A stretch of DNA of 64,000 nt, taken from NCBI RefSeq assembly GCF_009733845.1, contig NZ_WNXZ01000002.1, forward strand, positions 62,001 through 126,000. The letters are read 5' to 3'. How positions within the stretch are numbered: position 1 is the first letter of the stretch; each line of letters begins with the position of its first letter. This stretch comes from Pseudactinotalea terrae. GTDB lineage: Bacteria > Actinomycetota > Actinomycetes > Actinomycetales > Beutenbergiaceae. The translations under genes were made by a program, and so were the position numbers. Positions 54,796 through 62,125 of the stretch are shown here, in pieces. Under the pieces are notes generated by a model. That model did not search any database. It saw only the letters and a list, made by a program, of their open reading frames with translations, and was not told the origin of the DNA.

Positions 54796-55530
54796 ATGAC
54801 CAGCGAACAGAGCACCGGCCGAGTCGCGGTCGTCACCGGAGCATCCAGCGGGATCGGTGCGGCCACCGCCCGAGCCCTCGCCGCCGACGGCTACCGTGTC
54901 GCACTCCTTGCCCGCCGAATCGACCGCATCGACGCCCTGGCCGCCGAGCTGGGCAACGGGGCCATCGCGATCCAGGCCGACGTCACCGACCGAGACTCCC
55001 TCCTGGCAGCAGCGCGACGCGTCCGGGACGAGCTCGGCGGAGCCGACGTCCTGGTCAACAACGCCGGCATCATGCTTCTCGGCCCGTTCTCCTCCGCGCA
55101 ACACCAGGATTACCGCGCCATGGTCGAGGCGAACCTCCTCGGCGCGATCACCGCCACCGAGGTCTTCCTTGAGCAGCTCACGGACGGCGGCGGCGACCTG
55201 ATCAATATCTCCTCGGTCGCCGGCCGCACCGCCCGCGCCGGCAACGGCGTCTACGCCGCGACCAAGTGGGCCATCAACGGATGGTCCGAGTCGCTGCGCC
55301 AGGAACTGCTGCCCGGCGTCCGCGTCACCCTCATCGAGCCCGGGGTCGTCGACACCGAGCTGCCCCTCCACATCACCCACGAGCAGACCCGCCGGGCCGT
55401 ACAGAAGAGCTACGACGCGGCAACTGTCAAGCCCGAGGAGATTGCCGAGGTCATCGCCTTCGTGCTGTCCCGGCCGCGGCACCTCGCCATCCACGAAGTC
55501 CTGCTCCGTCCCGCCGACCAGCTCGGCTGA
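54796..55530 (+). CDS. Short-chain dehydrogenase/reductase
   Basis: 244 residues, classical SDR: VAVVTGASSGIGAATARALA (cofactor), DVLVNNAGIMLLG, Ser in INISSVAGRT and the YxxxK pair in GVYAATKWAING. Arg after the glycine motif (LARRIDRI) suggests NADP. It oxidises or reduces an alcohol/ketone. The ATG at 54796 starts MTSEQSTGRVAVV. Likely in the same regulon as the AKR genes by its promoter motif. Confidence 0.92.
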   Translation: MTSEQSTGRVAVVTGASSGIGAATARALAADGYRVALLARRIDRIDALAAELGNGAIAIQADVTDRDSLLAAARRVRDELGGADVLVNNAGIMLLGPFSSAQHQDYRAMVEANLLGAITATEVFLEQLTDGGGDLINISSVAGRTARAGNGVYAATKWAINGWSESLRQELLPGVRVTLIEPGVVDTELPLHITHEQTRRAVQKSYDAATVKPEEIAEVIAFVLSRPRHLAIHEVLLRPADQLG

Positions 55531-55649
55531 GCATCGATTCGTACGGCCTCACCTCGACAGCGGGCGCCCGCGGACGACACGCGATGTGCGTCGCAGAGAT
55601 CTACGACTTGGCGAGATGCTTCGGTCCAGACCTCTCTTCGAGGTTGTCC

Positions 55650-55907
55650 TCACGCGAGGTCATCGAGGTACTGGATGCGGGCCTTCATGGCGTGGATGAT
55701 CAGCTCGTAGCCGTCGTCGTATATCAACGTCACGAGTTCGAGGAGCCGTCCTGCAGGATCGGCTCCGATCATGAGCCAGCGTCTGGGGTCATCCTCGTCA
55801 TCGAGGGGGCGCGACTGCAGGACGTGCGACGAGGCATACAGGACGGCGGCATCGTCGAGCCGATCGCGACGGAAATGCGAGCGAGCCGATCGGTGCAGTT
55901 CAGGCAA
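55650..55907 (-). CDS. Toxin of a small type II module
   Basis: About 85 residues from TTG 55907 (a GTG at 55922 is possible). LPELHRSARSHFRRDRLDDA, then PRRWLMIGADPAGRLLELVT and YELIIHAMKARIQYL form a compact basic protein like a BrnT/DUF4258-style toxin. It overlaps the end of the ribbon-helix-helix gene by 8 bases, with the antitoxin first. It probably acts as an RNase; not shown by any residue I can name with certainty. Confidence 0.75.
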   Translation of the reverse strand: MPELHRSARSHFRRDRLDDAAVLYASSHVLQSRPLDDEDDPRRWLMIGADPAGRLLELVTLIYDDGYELIIHAMKARIQYLDDLA

Positions 55908-56169
55908 CGTGCGTCCAGGCACGCACGGCGGCCCGGATCGCATCCGACCGCGTAGCGATGCCCTCGGCCTCTGCACGGGCGGTCAGAGCCGCGACGGTCG
56001 CCGCGTCGAGCCGCACTGGGACGACCATTCCAGGGCCCTCGCCCACCGGCGGGCGACCCCGACGCGGTTTCGGGAGGTCGGCAAGCGCGTAGCCGGTCTC
56101 GGCCTCGTCGGCCCATGCCTGGATCTGATCATCAGTGACGGGCTTGCCGCGTATGAGGTGTTCACTCAT
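55900..56169 (-). CDS. Ribbon-helix-helix antitoxin
   Basis: 89 residues. The N-part TDDQIQAWADEAETGYALAD is followed by the Arg/Pro-rich KPRRGRPPVGEGP and the CopG-like fold MVVPVRLDAATVAALTARAE and ATRSDAIRAAVRAWT. It should bind DNA as a dimer, self-repress the module and neutralise the toxin coded next. ATG at 56169. Confidence 0.82.
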   Translation of the reverse strand: MSEHLIRGKPVTDDQIQAWADEAETGYALADLPKPRRGRPPVGEGPGMVVPVRLDAATVAALTARAEAEGIATRSDAIRAAVRAWTHVA

Positions 56170-56280
56170 CCCATTAGCGTATACGAAAACCTGAGTGGCG
56201 TAGGGCAGCAGGGATCGCATCCACGATCGGTCACGTCGAGCGCGGCGCCGCAGGGGCAGAGCGTTGCGTGGACAGCGGGC

Positions 56281-56394
56281 GTGGTGCGCGACCCACTGAG
56301 TGTCGAGCGAGCCAAGGCGGCGTTCGACACTTTCGCTGACCCAGCCGAGATCGACCGCGTCTTCGACGCCTGGCGGAGTGCGATGACCGGGTGA
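56281..56394 (+). CDS. Short open frame, possible remnant
   Basis: GTG 56281 opens a 37-residue frame reading VVRDPLSVERAKAAFDTFAD, then EIDRVFDAWRSAMTG. The composition looks coding, but there is no ribosome site and the frame is open upstream. Probably the end of a lost gene. The rest of 56170-56510 holds nothing else I can support. Confidence 0.3.
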   Translation: MVRDPLSVERAKAAFDTFADPAEIDRVFDAWRSAMTG

Positions 56395-56510
56395 AGCCGG
56401 TTCTCTCGTCGTCATCCGTGTCGGAGAAGCCTGCGGATGTCGGGTGAGCGCGCGGACACGCCGCCGAGTTGAGGCGCCCTCGCGGACGTCCGCTCCGTAC
56501 TGTCGAGTGC

Positions 56511-57167
56511 ATGCGCAGGGATCGCAGGGCAACATTCGTGATGGCAATCGCGCTTCTGGGGAGTGTTGCGGCTTGCACGGACCCGTCGCCGTCGCGGGAA
56601 CCGCAGATCACGCCGTGCGAGATTGCGGATCCCGGCCGCAGCGACTTCCTCCCGCCCGACGTGACGGGAGAGATTCAGCACACCGATGGGTCTGGCGGGT
56701 TGCTCTTCGATTCGCTCGAGTCCGCGCTGTGTGACGGGTTCGAGAGGGTAGTTGTCGAGTTCGACAGGGTCGTGCCCGACAGTGGTGCCCCGGGGCGGCT
56801 AGGACTCGCGGCGGAGTGGGTCGACGAGGTAATCCTTGACGGCAGCGGAGCCGTCCAACCCATCGGGGGATCGGAGATCCTCCAGCTGAGCGTCCTCGGT
56901 GCGACATGGCAGCCCGGTACTGGCAGTAGCCATAGCGTTTCCGGTCCGCACGACCTCGTCGCGGAGGCCAGGTTCAACGATGTGGCTTTGGCCGCTATAT
57001 GGCGGGGTTCTGTCGATGCTCAGTGGCGGGCATGTTGGATGGGGGATCAGCCGACGTTGAAGATACCTGCCGGTTCCAAGGCGGTGTGGTCGGTGGCGGT
57101 TCACTCTTCCAACGCTGGCCGGCCGTCGTTCGTGGGCGTCTGTGGACGAGCGAGTCCTGGCGGGTGA
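56511..57167 (+). CDS. Lipoprotein with AMIN-like domain, tail uncertain
   Basis: 218 residues. Signal peptide with lipobox SVAA-C, then an AMIN-like domain: ALCDGFERVVVEFDRVVPDS, VILDGSGAVQPIGGSEILQL. The expected end of such domains (a beta part with 'FEG...' ) is not clear after about residue 160. The last 67 bases overlap the convergent DinB gene. One of the two ends is probably altered by recombination. Confidence 0.65.
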   Translation: MRRDRRATFVMAIALLGSVAACTDPSPSREPQITPCEIADPGRSDFLPPDVTGEIQHTDGSGGLLFDSLESALCDGFERVVVEFDRVVPDSGAPGRLGLAAEWVDEVILDGSGAVQPIGGSEILQLSVLGATWQPGTGSSHSVSGPHDLVAEARFNDVALAAIWRGSVDAQWRACWMGDQPTLKIPAGSKAVWSVAVHSSNAGRPSFVGVCGRASPGG

Positions 57168-57718
57168 CTCGGCCGGGTGTCGATGTCACTGGGTTCTAGC
57201 GTGAGTTGCTTGCGGTGGTGGTCGAAGTGCTGGGTGCCGTAGTGATACACGTCCGTGACGCTCATGGTCTCGGTGAAGTAGGGGTCCCAGCCCCTCGGGA
57301 AATGCATGCGCAGCGCCAGGCTCGTGTCAGTTTCCCGGTCCAACCGCTGGTGCAACGCGGTGATGGTGCGGTCCATTTGGGCCAACAGCCGCCGGTCTCG
57401 GAAGAGGAGGCCACCACCGCACCCACCGAGGTAGTTCACGACGTGGAACGGCCGAGTTCCCGCGTTCAACACCATGGCGAACACGCGGCTGACCGGGTCG
57501 GGCAACCGGCCTAGGGTGCGCACCAGTGGGAGCAGGGTGCGGACGACGAAATAGCCCAGCAGCATGTGGAACAACATCTGCCGGTTGGTCCACCGGGTTC
57601 CGTCGGTGCGCCGCCGCAGGGCCGGCGGTGAAGCATCCCGCACCAAACGGTGGAGGGTCGCCCGGGCTCGTTCTAACTCTTCGTGCACCGATTGCCGGCT
57701 GACCTGTCCCTCCATCAT
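57101..57718 (-). CDS. DinB-superfamily protein, extended C-terminus
   Basis: 205 residues. A DinB/YfiT four-helix protein: QSVHEELERARATLHRLV (with the N-terminal His helix), RWTNRQMLFHMLLGYFVVRT and HYGTQHFDHHRKQLTL (metal-like His). Such proteins often act as thiol transferases, using mycothiol in Actinobacteria. The normal end would be near QLTL. About 30 odd Pro/Thr-rich residues follow and overlap the lipoprotein gene. GGAGGAG precedes the ATG at 57718. Confidence 0.75.
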   Translation of the reverse strand: MMEGQVSRQSVHEELERARATLHRLVRDASPPALRRRTDGTRWTNRQMLFHMLLGYFVVRTLLPLVRTLGRLPDPVSRVFAMVLNAGTRPFHVVNYLGGCGGGLLFRDRRLLAQMDRTITALHQRLDRETDTSLALRMHFPRGWDPYFTETMSVTDVYHYGTQHFDHHRKQLTLEPSDIDTRPSHPPGLARPQTPTNDGRPALEE

Positions 57719-57821
57719 CGGTCTCCTCCGTCGCACTCGACCTCAAGAAGGCCAGCATGCCGCGGCGCGACCCTGGCACGCCAGGCAGGCAGAGAGTCCG
57801 ACGGTGTGGCGCACCGACAGG

Positions 57822-59261
57822 TCAGGCGGCGCAGCAGGAGAGTCTGGTGACGTCGGTGGTGAAGGACTGGGCGGTGAGCTTGAGGCCTTCGGCCATGGTC
57901 AGGTACGGGCTCCAGAGGTTGGCTACCTGGTCAACCGTCATGCCGGCCTCAAGGATGTAGACACCCGCGGCGGCGAGGTCTCCGGCGTCTTGGGCGACAG
58001 CGGTGATTCCGACGATGGCGCCCGTGTCGACGTCGGCAACGATCTTGATGAGCCCGCGGGTGTCCCTGTTCACGATGGCCCGCGGCACGTGTTCCAGCGG
58101 CAGGACGCGGCACAGGCATCGAATGCCTGCCTCTCGGGCCTGCCGGTCGGTCATCCCGACGGCGGCGAGGGCAGGGCTGGTGAAGATAACGCGGGGCAGG
58201 TGACGATAGTCGACCTCCCGGTGCGCGCCAGTGAAGGCGTTGTCGACGGCGGTGGCGCCGTGGGCGGCGGCGACGTAGACGAAGTCCCGGTGCCCCGTGA
58301 CGTCGCCTGCGGCCGAGATGCGCGGGTTGGATGTGCGCAATTGTTTGTCCACGATGACTTCGCCTAGGTCGCCCGTCTTCACCCCCACCGCGACAAGCCC
58401 GAGTCCGTCGGTGACGGCTCGCCGGCCGGTGGCGACGAGCAGTTTGGCGGCCCGCAACTCCTGCGTGGTGCCAGCGACCGCGGCGGTGACCACGATTTCG
58501 CTTTTGGCCTCGTCGCGGCGGACAGTGCTCGGCGTTGCCTGGCAGATCACGCGAATGCCTTCGTCGGCGAAGACCTCCAGGAGGGCCTGGGAGGCCTCAG
58601 GCTCCTCGTCTGAGGCCAGACGGGAGCGGACCACCATCGTGACGCGGGAGCCAAGACGGGCGAAGAGCTGCGCCTGCTCGAGGGCCACGTAGCCGCCGCC
58701 GATGATCAGCAGTGAGTCGGGTACGTGGTCGAGTTCCATGGCTGTAGTGGACGTGAGGTAGCCGGTGTCCTCGAGTCCCTCGATGGGCGGCGCCCACGGA
58801 GCGGAGCCGGTGGCGATGAGGTAATGCTCGGCATCGACGGCCGTCGCAGAGCCGTCGGGAGCCGTGATCTGCAGAACGGGGCGGCTGAAGGTTCCGCTAA
58901 AACTCGCCGAGCCGCGGCGTAGGTCCCACCCGTACTCGGCGGCGAGGTCGAGGTACTTCTCGGCCCGCAGGGATCCGACTAGGTCGTCCTTGCCCGCTAT
59001 CAGGGCAGGCATGTCCAGCGGGCCCGCCGTGGCGGTGATGCCGGGGAACCGGGCCGCGTCGAGGGGGACGCGTCGAGCTTCGGCGGCCGCGAGCAAAGCC
59101 TTGGACGGTATACATCCGGTGTTCACGCAGGTGCCGCCTACGGTGCTGCGCTCGACCATCACCACTCGCTTACCCAAAGTCGTGGCGCGTATCGCCGCGG
59201 CGAACGCGCCACCGCCCGACCCGATCACCGCCAAGTCGTACCCCGCGTCCGTGCCCGTCAT
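57822..59261 (-). CDS. merA: Mercuric reductase
   Basis: 479 residues. Pyridine-nucleotide disulphide oxidoreductase: VIGSGGGAFAAAIRATTLGK (FAD), redox pair in GGTCVNTGCIPSKALL, LLIIGGGYVALEQAQLFARL (NADPH) and SAAGDVTGHRDFVYVAAAHG. The C-terminal SCCAA Cys pair passes Hg(II) to the active site. The N-terminal HMA domain is absent, as in many actinobacterial forms. It reduces Hg(II) to volatile Hg(0). Transcribed from a MerR-type promoter shared with the regulator. Confidence 0.94.
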   Translation of the reverse strand: MTGTDAGYDLAVIGSGGGAFAAAIRATTLGKRVVMVERSTVGGTCVNTGCIPSKALLAAAEARRVPLDAARFPGITATAGPLDMPALIAGKDDLVGSLRAEKYLDLAAEYGWDLRRGSASFSGTFSRPVLQITAPDGSATAVDAEHYLIATGSAPWAPPIEGLEDTGYLTSTTAMELDHVPDSLLIIGGGYVALEQAQLFARLGSRVTMVVRSRLASDEEPEASQALLEVFADEGIRVICQATPSTVRRDEAKSEIVVTAAVAGTTQELRAAKLLVATGRRAVTDGLGLVAVGVKTGDLGEVIVDKQLRTSNPRISAAGDVTGHRDFVYVAAAHGATAVDNAFTGAHREVDYRHLPRVIFTSPALAAVGMTDRQAREAGIRCLCRVLPLEHVPRAIVNRDTRGLIKIVADVDTGAIVGITAVAQDAGDLAAAGVYILEAGMTVDQVANLWSPYLTMAEGLKLTAQSFTTDVTRLSCCAA

Positions 59262-59291
59262 GCACTTCTTCCTTCGCCGTCGTCGGGAATA

Positions 59292-59322
59292 GCATGAACG
59301 TTCCAGTGCGCTGGAAGGTCAA
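59292..59322 (-). promoter_or_regulatory. MerR-type promoter and operator for merA
   Basis: On the minus strand TTGACC (59322-59317) is followed by a stretched spacer of 19-20 bases and TCATGC or CATGCT as -10. The spacer holds the perfect dyad TTCCAG-TGCG-CTGGAA (59301-59316). A long spacer with a centred dyad is the mark of MerR-family control, where metal-bound regulator twists the DNA to allow transcription. Confidence 0.8.
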
Positions 59323-59346
59323 GGGAGCAGGAAAGGATTGAGGGGC

Positions 59347-59736
59347 ATGCGAATCGGTGAGGTGGCCCTCGCGGCCGGGACGACGACGAAGACCCTACGG
59401 TTCTACGAGGACGCTGGGCTGCTACCGCAGGCGGAGCGCACCCCAGCCGGATACAGGGACTACGACGTCGGAGTGCTCGACCGGCTGGACTTCATCCGCC
59501 GCGGCCAAGCTGCCGGCCTGACCCTCGCCCAGATCCGCCAGGTGCTCCAGATCCGGGACGGAGGCCAAGCACCGTGCCAACACGTGACCAATCTGCTCGC
59601 CAGCCGGCTCGAGGACCTCGACCAGCAGATTGCCCAACTCCAGCAACTGCGCACGACCGTCGCCGACCTGCGCGACGACGCCGCGGCAGCCGACCCAGCA
59701 ACCTGCTCGCCCGGAGCCGTTTGCCGTTACCTCTGA
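59347..59736 (+). CDS. MerR-family heavy-metal regulator
   Basis: 129 residues. Helix-turn-helix MRIGEVALAAGTTTKTLRFY, long dimer helix, and Cys in GGQAPCQHV and the C-terminal CSPGAVC. The Cys positions fit a soft-metal sensor; the two last Cys are six residues apart, closer than in the Tn501 mercury sensor. Its place beside merA argues for mercury. ATG at 59347 has GAGGGG close upstream. Confidence 0.88.
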   Translation: MRIGEVALAAGTTTKTLRFYEDAGLLPQAERTPAGYRDYDVGVLDRLDFIRRGQAAGLTLAQIRQVLQIRDGGQAPCQHVTNLLASRLEDLDQQIAQLQQLRTTVADLRDDAAAADPATCSPGAVCRYL

Positions 59737-59785
59737 TCCACATACTTCGCACCCCGATCCGGCTAGAGGTGGCACCATCTCTGAG

Positions 59786-59929
59786 ATGGATGATGGCAAG
59801 ACGTTGCGGTGCTCCTGTTGCGGACGGTTCCGAACGCGCAAATCCCTTCACGCCCTCGGCAGCGAGCCCGCCTACATCTGCAGGCGCTGCGGACTCTGGG
59901 TCGCACTGCGGCTCCATACCGACTCCTGA
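59786..59929 (+). CDS. Small zinc-ribbon-like protein
   Basis: 47 residues: LRCSCCGRFRTRKSLHALG, then YICRRCGLWVALRL. Two Cys-x2-Cys knuckles about 25 residues apart form a likely zinc ribbon. It follows merR by 49 bases on the same strand. Function unknown. Confidence 0.6.
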   Translation: MDDGKTLRCSCCGRFRTRKSLHALGSEPAYICRRCGLWVALRLHTDS

Positions 59930-59987
59930 GAGGGCGCGCCAACTACTCCGGTGTCTGTGACAGGACCCTGCCTCCGCTCCGGCGGGA

Positions 59988-60150
59988 TCAGGTGGTGAAC
60001 TGGGGGTCGGGGGCAACGCCGAGCTCGTTCAGGAGCGTCAGCACCCGCCCGCGGATCTCATCGCGGATCGGCGCACCGATTCGATGCCTTGCCCGGCGGG
60101 GTCCTCGAGCACCTCGAAAGGGGACTCGACGTCGCTTCGATTACGTTGTA
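59988..60150 (-). pseudogene. arsC: 3' remnant of arsenate reductase gene, frameshifted
   Basis: One frame reads DVESPFEVLEDPAGQGIESV, and after a one-base loss near 60073 the other reads IRDEIRGRVLTLLNELGV to a TGA at 59988. Joined, this is the C-terminal end of the low-molecular-weight-phosphatase type arsenate reductase. The catalytic N-terminal loop is missing. Confidence 0.6.
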
Positions 60151-60228
60151 GCTGATCGTGAAGGCCACGATCAGTCGGACTCGGCGGTGCAAAGTGGCTC
60201 GCCGAGCCTCGGAGCGCGTGGCGCTCAT
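60146..60228 (-). pseudogene. 5' stub of a cation transporter gene
   Basis: An ATG at 60228 with GAGGAG upstream reads LHRRVRLIVAFTISYNVIEA, the first helix of a cation-diffusion-type transporter often found with CmtR/MerR genes. After about 28 residues it breaks into the arsenate reductase remnant. So two metal genes were joined by a deletion. Confidence 0.55.
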
Positions 60229-60267
60229 CGGGTCGGCTCCTCGCAGCAGCCGGGCAGCGAGGAACTG

Positions 60268-60879
60268 TTAGAGACCGAAGGCTCCGCCACTGACCAGAAT
60301 GACGATGCCGAGGCCGATCAGGACGACAGGGAACAGGACGTGTTCCCAGCGTTCGAGGACTTCGGCGATCGGTCGGCGGGTGGCGATGAACTTGGCCAGC
60401 ATCACGAGCACCGCGATGAGCAGGAGGAAGACGACACAGTAGGCGACCACGGCCGCAGGTCCGACATTGAGGAAGACCGGGACGTAGACGCCGATGTTGT
60501 CTCCTCCGTTGGCGAAAGTGACCGCGGCGACAGTCCAGACACCGACGTTCTTACCCTCAACCTTGGCGTCATCGTCATCGTCATCGTCATCGTCGTCGTC
60601 CCCACGCCACGCCCGCCATGCGGCCCACAGTCCTAGGGCCAGGGGTATGAGCCCGAAGTACGGGATGGCTTCCTCGGGAAGGAATGCCCCCGCGCCCAGT
60701 GAAACGAGCACGGCGGCGCCCAGGATGCCGGCGAATCCTACGTACTGGCCTGCGGCGATCCGGGCCGTCGTTCCACGTTGCCCCGCGCCGCGGGCGAAGA
60801 ATAGCGAGAGCACGATGATGTCATCGATGTTGGTCGCAATGAACAGGCCGATCGCCGGCAGGACCGAGGACAGGATCAT
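60268..60879 (-). CDS. cadD: CadD-family cadmium resistance transporter
   Basis: 203 residues, five to six membrane helices: IGLFIATNIDDIIVLSLFFA and AAVTFANGGDNIGVYVPVFL are the two signature Asp-bearing segments of CadD. It protects from cadmium by export or binding. The cytoplasmic loop holds a run of 11 Asp coded by repeated GATGAC units. The ATG overlaps the regulator stop (ATGA). The stop lies just before the transporter stub. Confidence 0.9.
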   Translation of the reverse strand: MILSSVLPAIGLFIATNIDDIIVLSLFFARGAGQRGTTARIAAGQYVGFAGILGAAVLVSLGAGAFLPEEAIPYFGLIPLALGLWAAWRAWRGDDDDDDDDDDDAKVEGKNVGVWTVAAVTFANGGDNIGVYVPVFLNVGPAAVVAYCVVFLLLIAVLVMLAKFIATRRPIAEVLERWEHVLFPVVLIGLGIVILVSGGAFGL

Positions 60880-61244
60880 GCGTCAGTCCCGGCCTCGGTG
60901 CATCCGGTGCATCCGGGGACCGGGCAGGCAGAATCGATGCAGGGAGCGTTCTCGTTCAGTGCGAGGGTGACATCGACCAGTGCGTTGAGCGCTCGGGCTA
61001 AGTGTGGGTCGGCGATCTCGTAGCGCGTTTGGCGGCCCTCGGGCTCGGCGACCACGATGCCGCAGTCGCGCAAGCACGCCAGGTGGTTTGACACGTTCGA
61101 GCGCGTCAGCCCGAGGTGCCGTGCCAGCTCAGCCGGATAGGCGGGCCCTTCGAGCAGAGTCATGAGGAGCCGCGATCGCGTTGGGTCGGCCAAGGCCCGG
61201 CCCAACCGGTTCATCACATCCAAACGCGTAGCAATGGTCAGCAT
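60876..61244 (-). CDS. cmtR: CmtR-type ArsR/SmtB cadmium-lead sensor
   Basis: 122 residues. Winged helix with LARHLGLTRSNVSNHLACLRDCG; the Cys pair in CLRDC is the CmtR metal site, and Cys in the tail (APCIDSACPVPGC) can complete it. Metal binding releases DNA and turns on the cadD operon. ATG at 61244 lies 7 bases after a -10 box, so the mRNA is leaderless. Confidence 0.9.
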   Translation of the reverse strand: MLTIATRLDVMNRLGRALADPTRSRLLMTLLEGPAYPAELARHLGLTRSNVSNHLACLRDCGIVVAEPEGRQTRYEIADPHLARALNALVDVTLALNENAPCIDSACPVPGCTGCTEAGTDA

Positions 61245-61251
61245 ACGGTGA

Positions 61252-61257
61252 ACTATA
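61252..61257 (-). promoter_or_regulatory. -10 box of leaderless cmtR-cadD transcript
   Basis: On the minus strand TATAGT at 61257-61252 lies 7 bases before the cmtR ATG. The surrounding CACTGTATAGT is a likely CmtR binding site. Confidence 0.6.
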
Positions 61258-61363
61258 CAGTGTCGACTGAACCGACAGCCTGTGCCGGAAACGATCGTTA
61301 TCGGAACGACGGCCCCGCCTGGCTGATCCGTCGTAGGCGGGTCCGAACTCCTAGGCTGCTGAC

Positions 61364-62008
61364 ATGGCGACTATGTCCCCGGCCGCCGCGCGCGCCCTCT
61401 GGCTGGCTCTTCTGGACAACGCTGCACGGATCGTCGTTGAGGCGGACGCACTGTTCCCCTCGCCACGAGCCCAGTCGCTCGTCGTCCTCGCCCTGGAAGA
61501 AGTCGGCAAAGCGGTCTGGGTCCGCGAGGCCTTCGCGACCGCTTGGTACGGCACCGACGAGACGGACCGCGAGGTCTCTGAACTGCACTCACTGTGGCGT
61601 GCACACAGCGCGAAGCTGATGGCGGTCACTGAGTACGGCACCGCGATGATGGAGGTGCCAGGCGGCACCGAGCCTGTGGAAATCGAACTGGTGAGAGCCC
61701 ATGCCCCCGAGTTCCTGATCACCTATCTGAAGCAGACCGCTAGAGCCGACAACAAGGCGAAGCAGCAGGGCTTCTACGTCGACCTAGAGGTAGATGGGTC
61801 CTTCACGGTGCCCCACGAGATTGACAGGCCGCTACTGAGGAACGAAATCTGGAGCGTGGCCGATGTGATCAAGTGGTCCCTCGAAGATGACCAAATGATG
61901 TGCAGCATCGCTGGCAAGCCAAGGCCCTCGACGAGCGACTGGATCGCCAAGAAGGTTGAGTCCCTCTTGGTGCACGATCCCGACGAGTGGACCGAGGCTC
62001 GCGACTAA
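61364..62008 (+). CDS. AbiV-family abortive-infection protein
   Basis: 214 residues. The N-terminal part LDNAARIVVEADALF then AQSLVVLALEEVGKAVWV is the core of AbiV proteins, HEPN-like helical proteins that stop phage by blocking host translation in Lactococcus. The central and C-terminal parts are polar without other motifs. It is followed 117 bases later by a HEPN-like gene, so both may be one defence unit. ATG at 61364. Confidence 0.78.
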   Translation: MATMSPAAARALWLALLDNAARIVVEADALFPSPRAQSLVVLALEEVGKAVWVREAFATAWYGTDETDREVSELHSLWRAHSAKLMAVTEYGTAMMEVPGGTEPVEIELVRAHAPEFLITYLKQTARADNKAKQQGFYVDLEVDGSFTVPHEIDRPLLRNEIWSVADVIKWSLEDDQMMCSIAGKPRPSTSDWIAKKVESLLVHDPDEWTEARD

Positions 62009-62125
62009 GACGGGGGTCTGGGCGGTGACGGTGGTCCCGATGGATCGCGCGGCCACCCTCAGCCCATGCGGGCCAGCATCGATCGTTTCGGAAGCGACGT
62101 GGTCGCTCTACGCTGAGGCCAAGAA

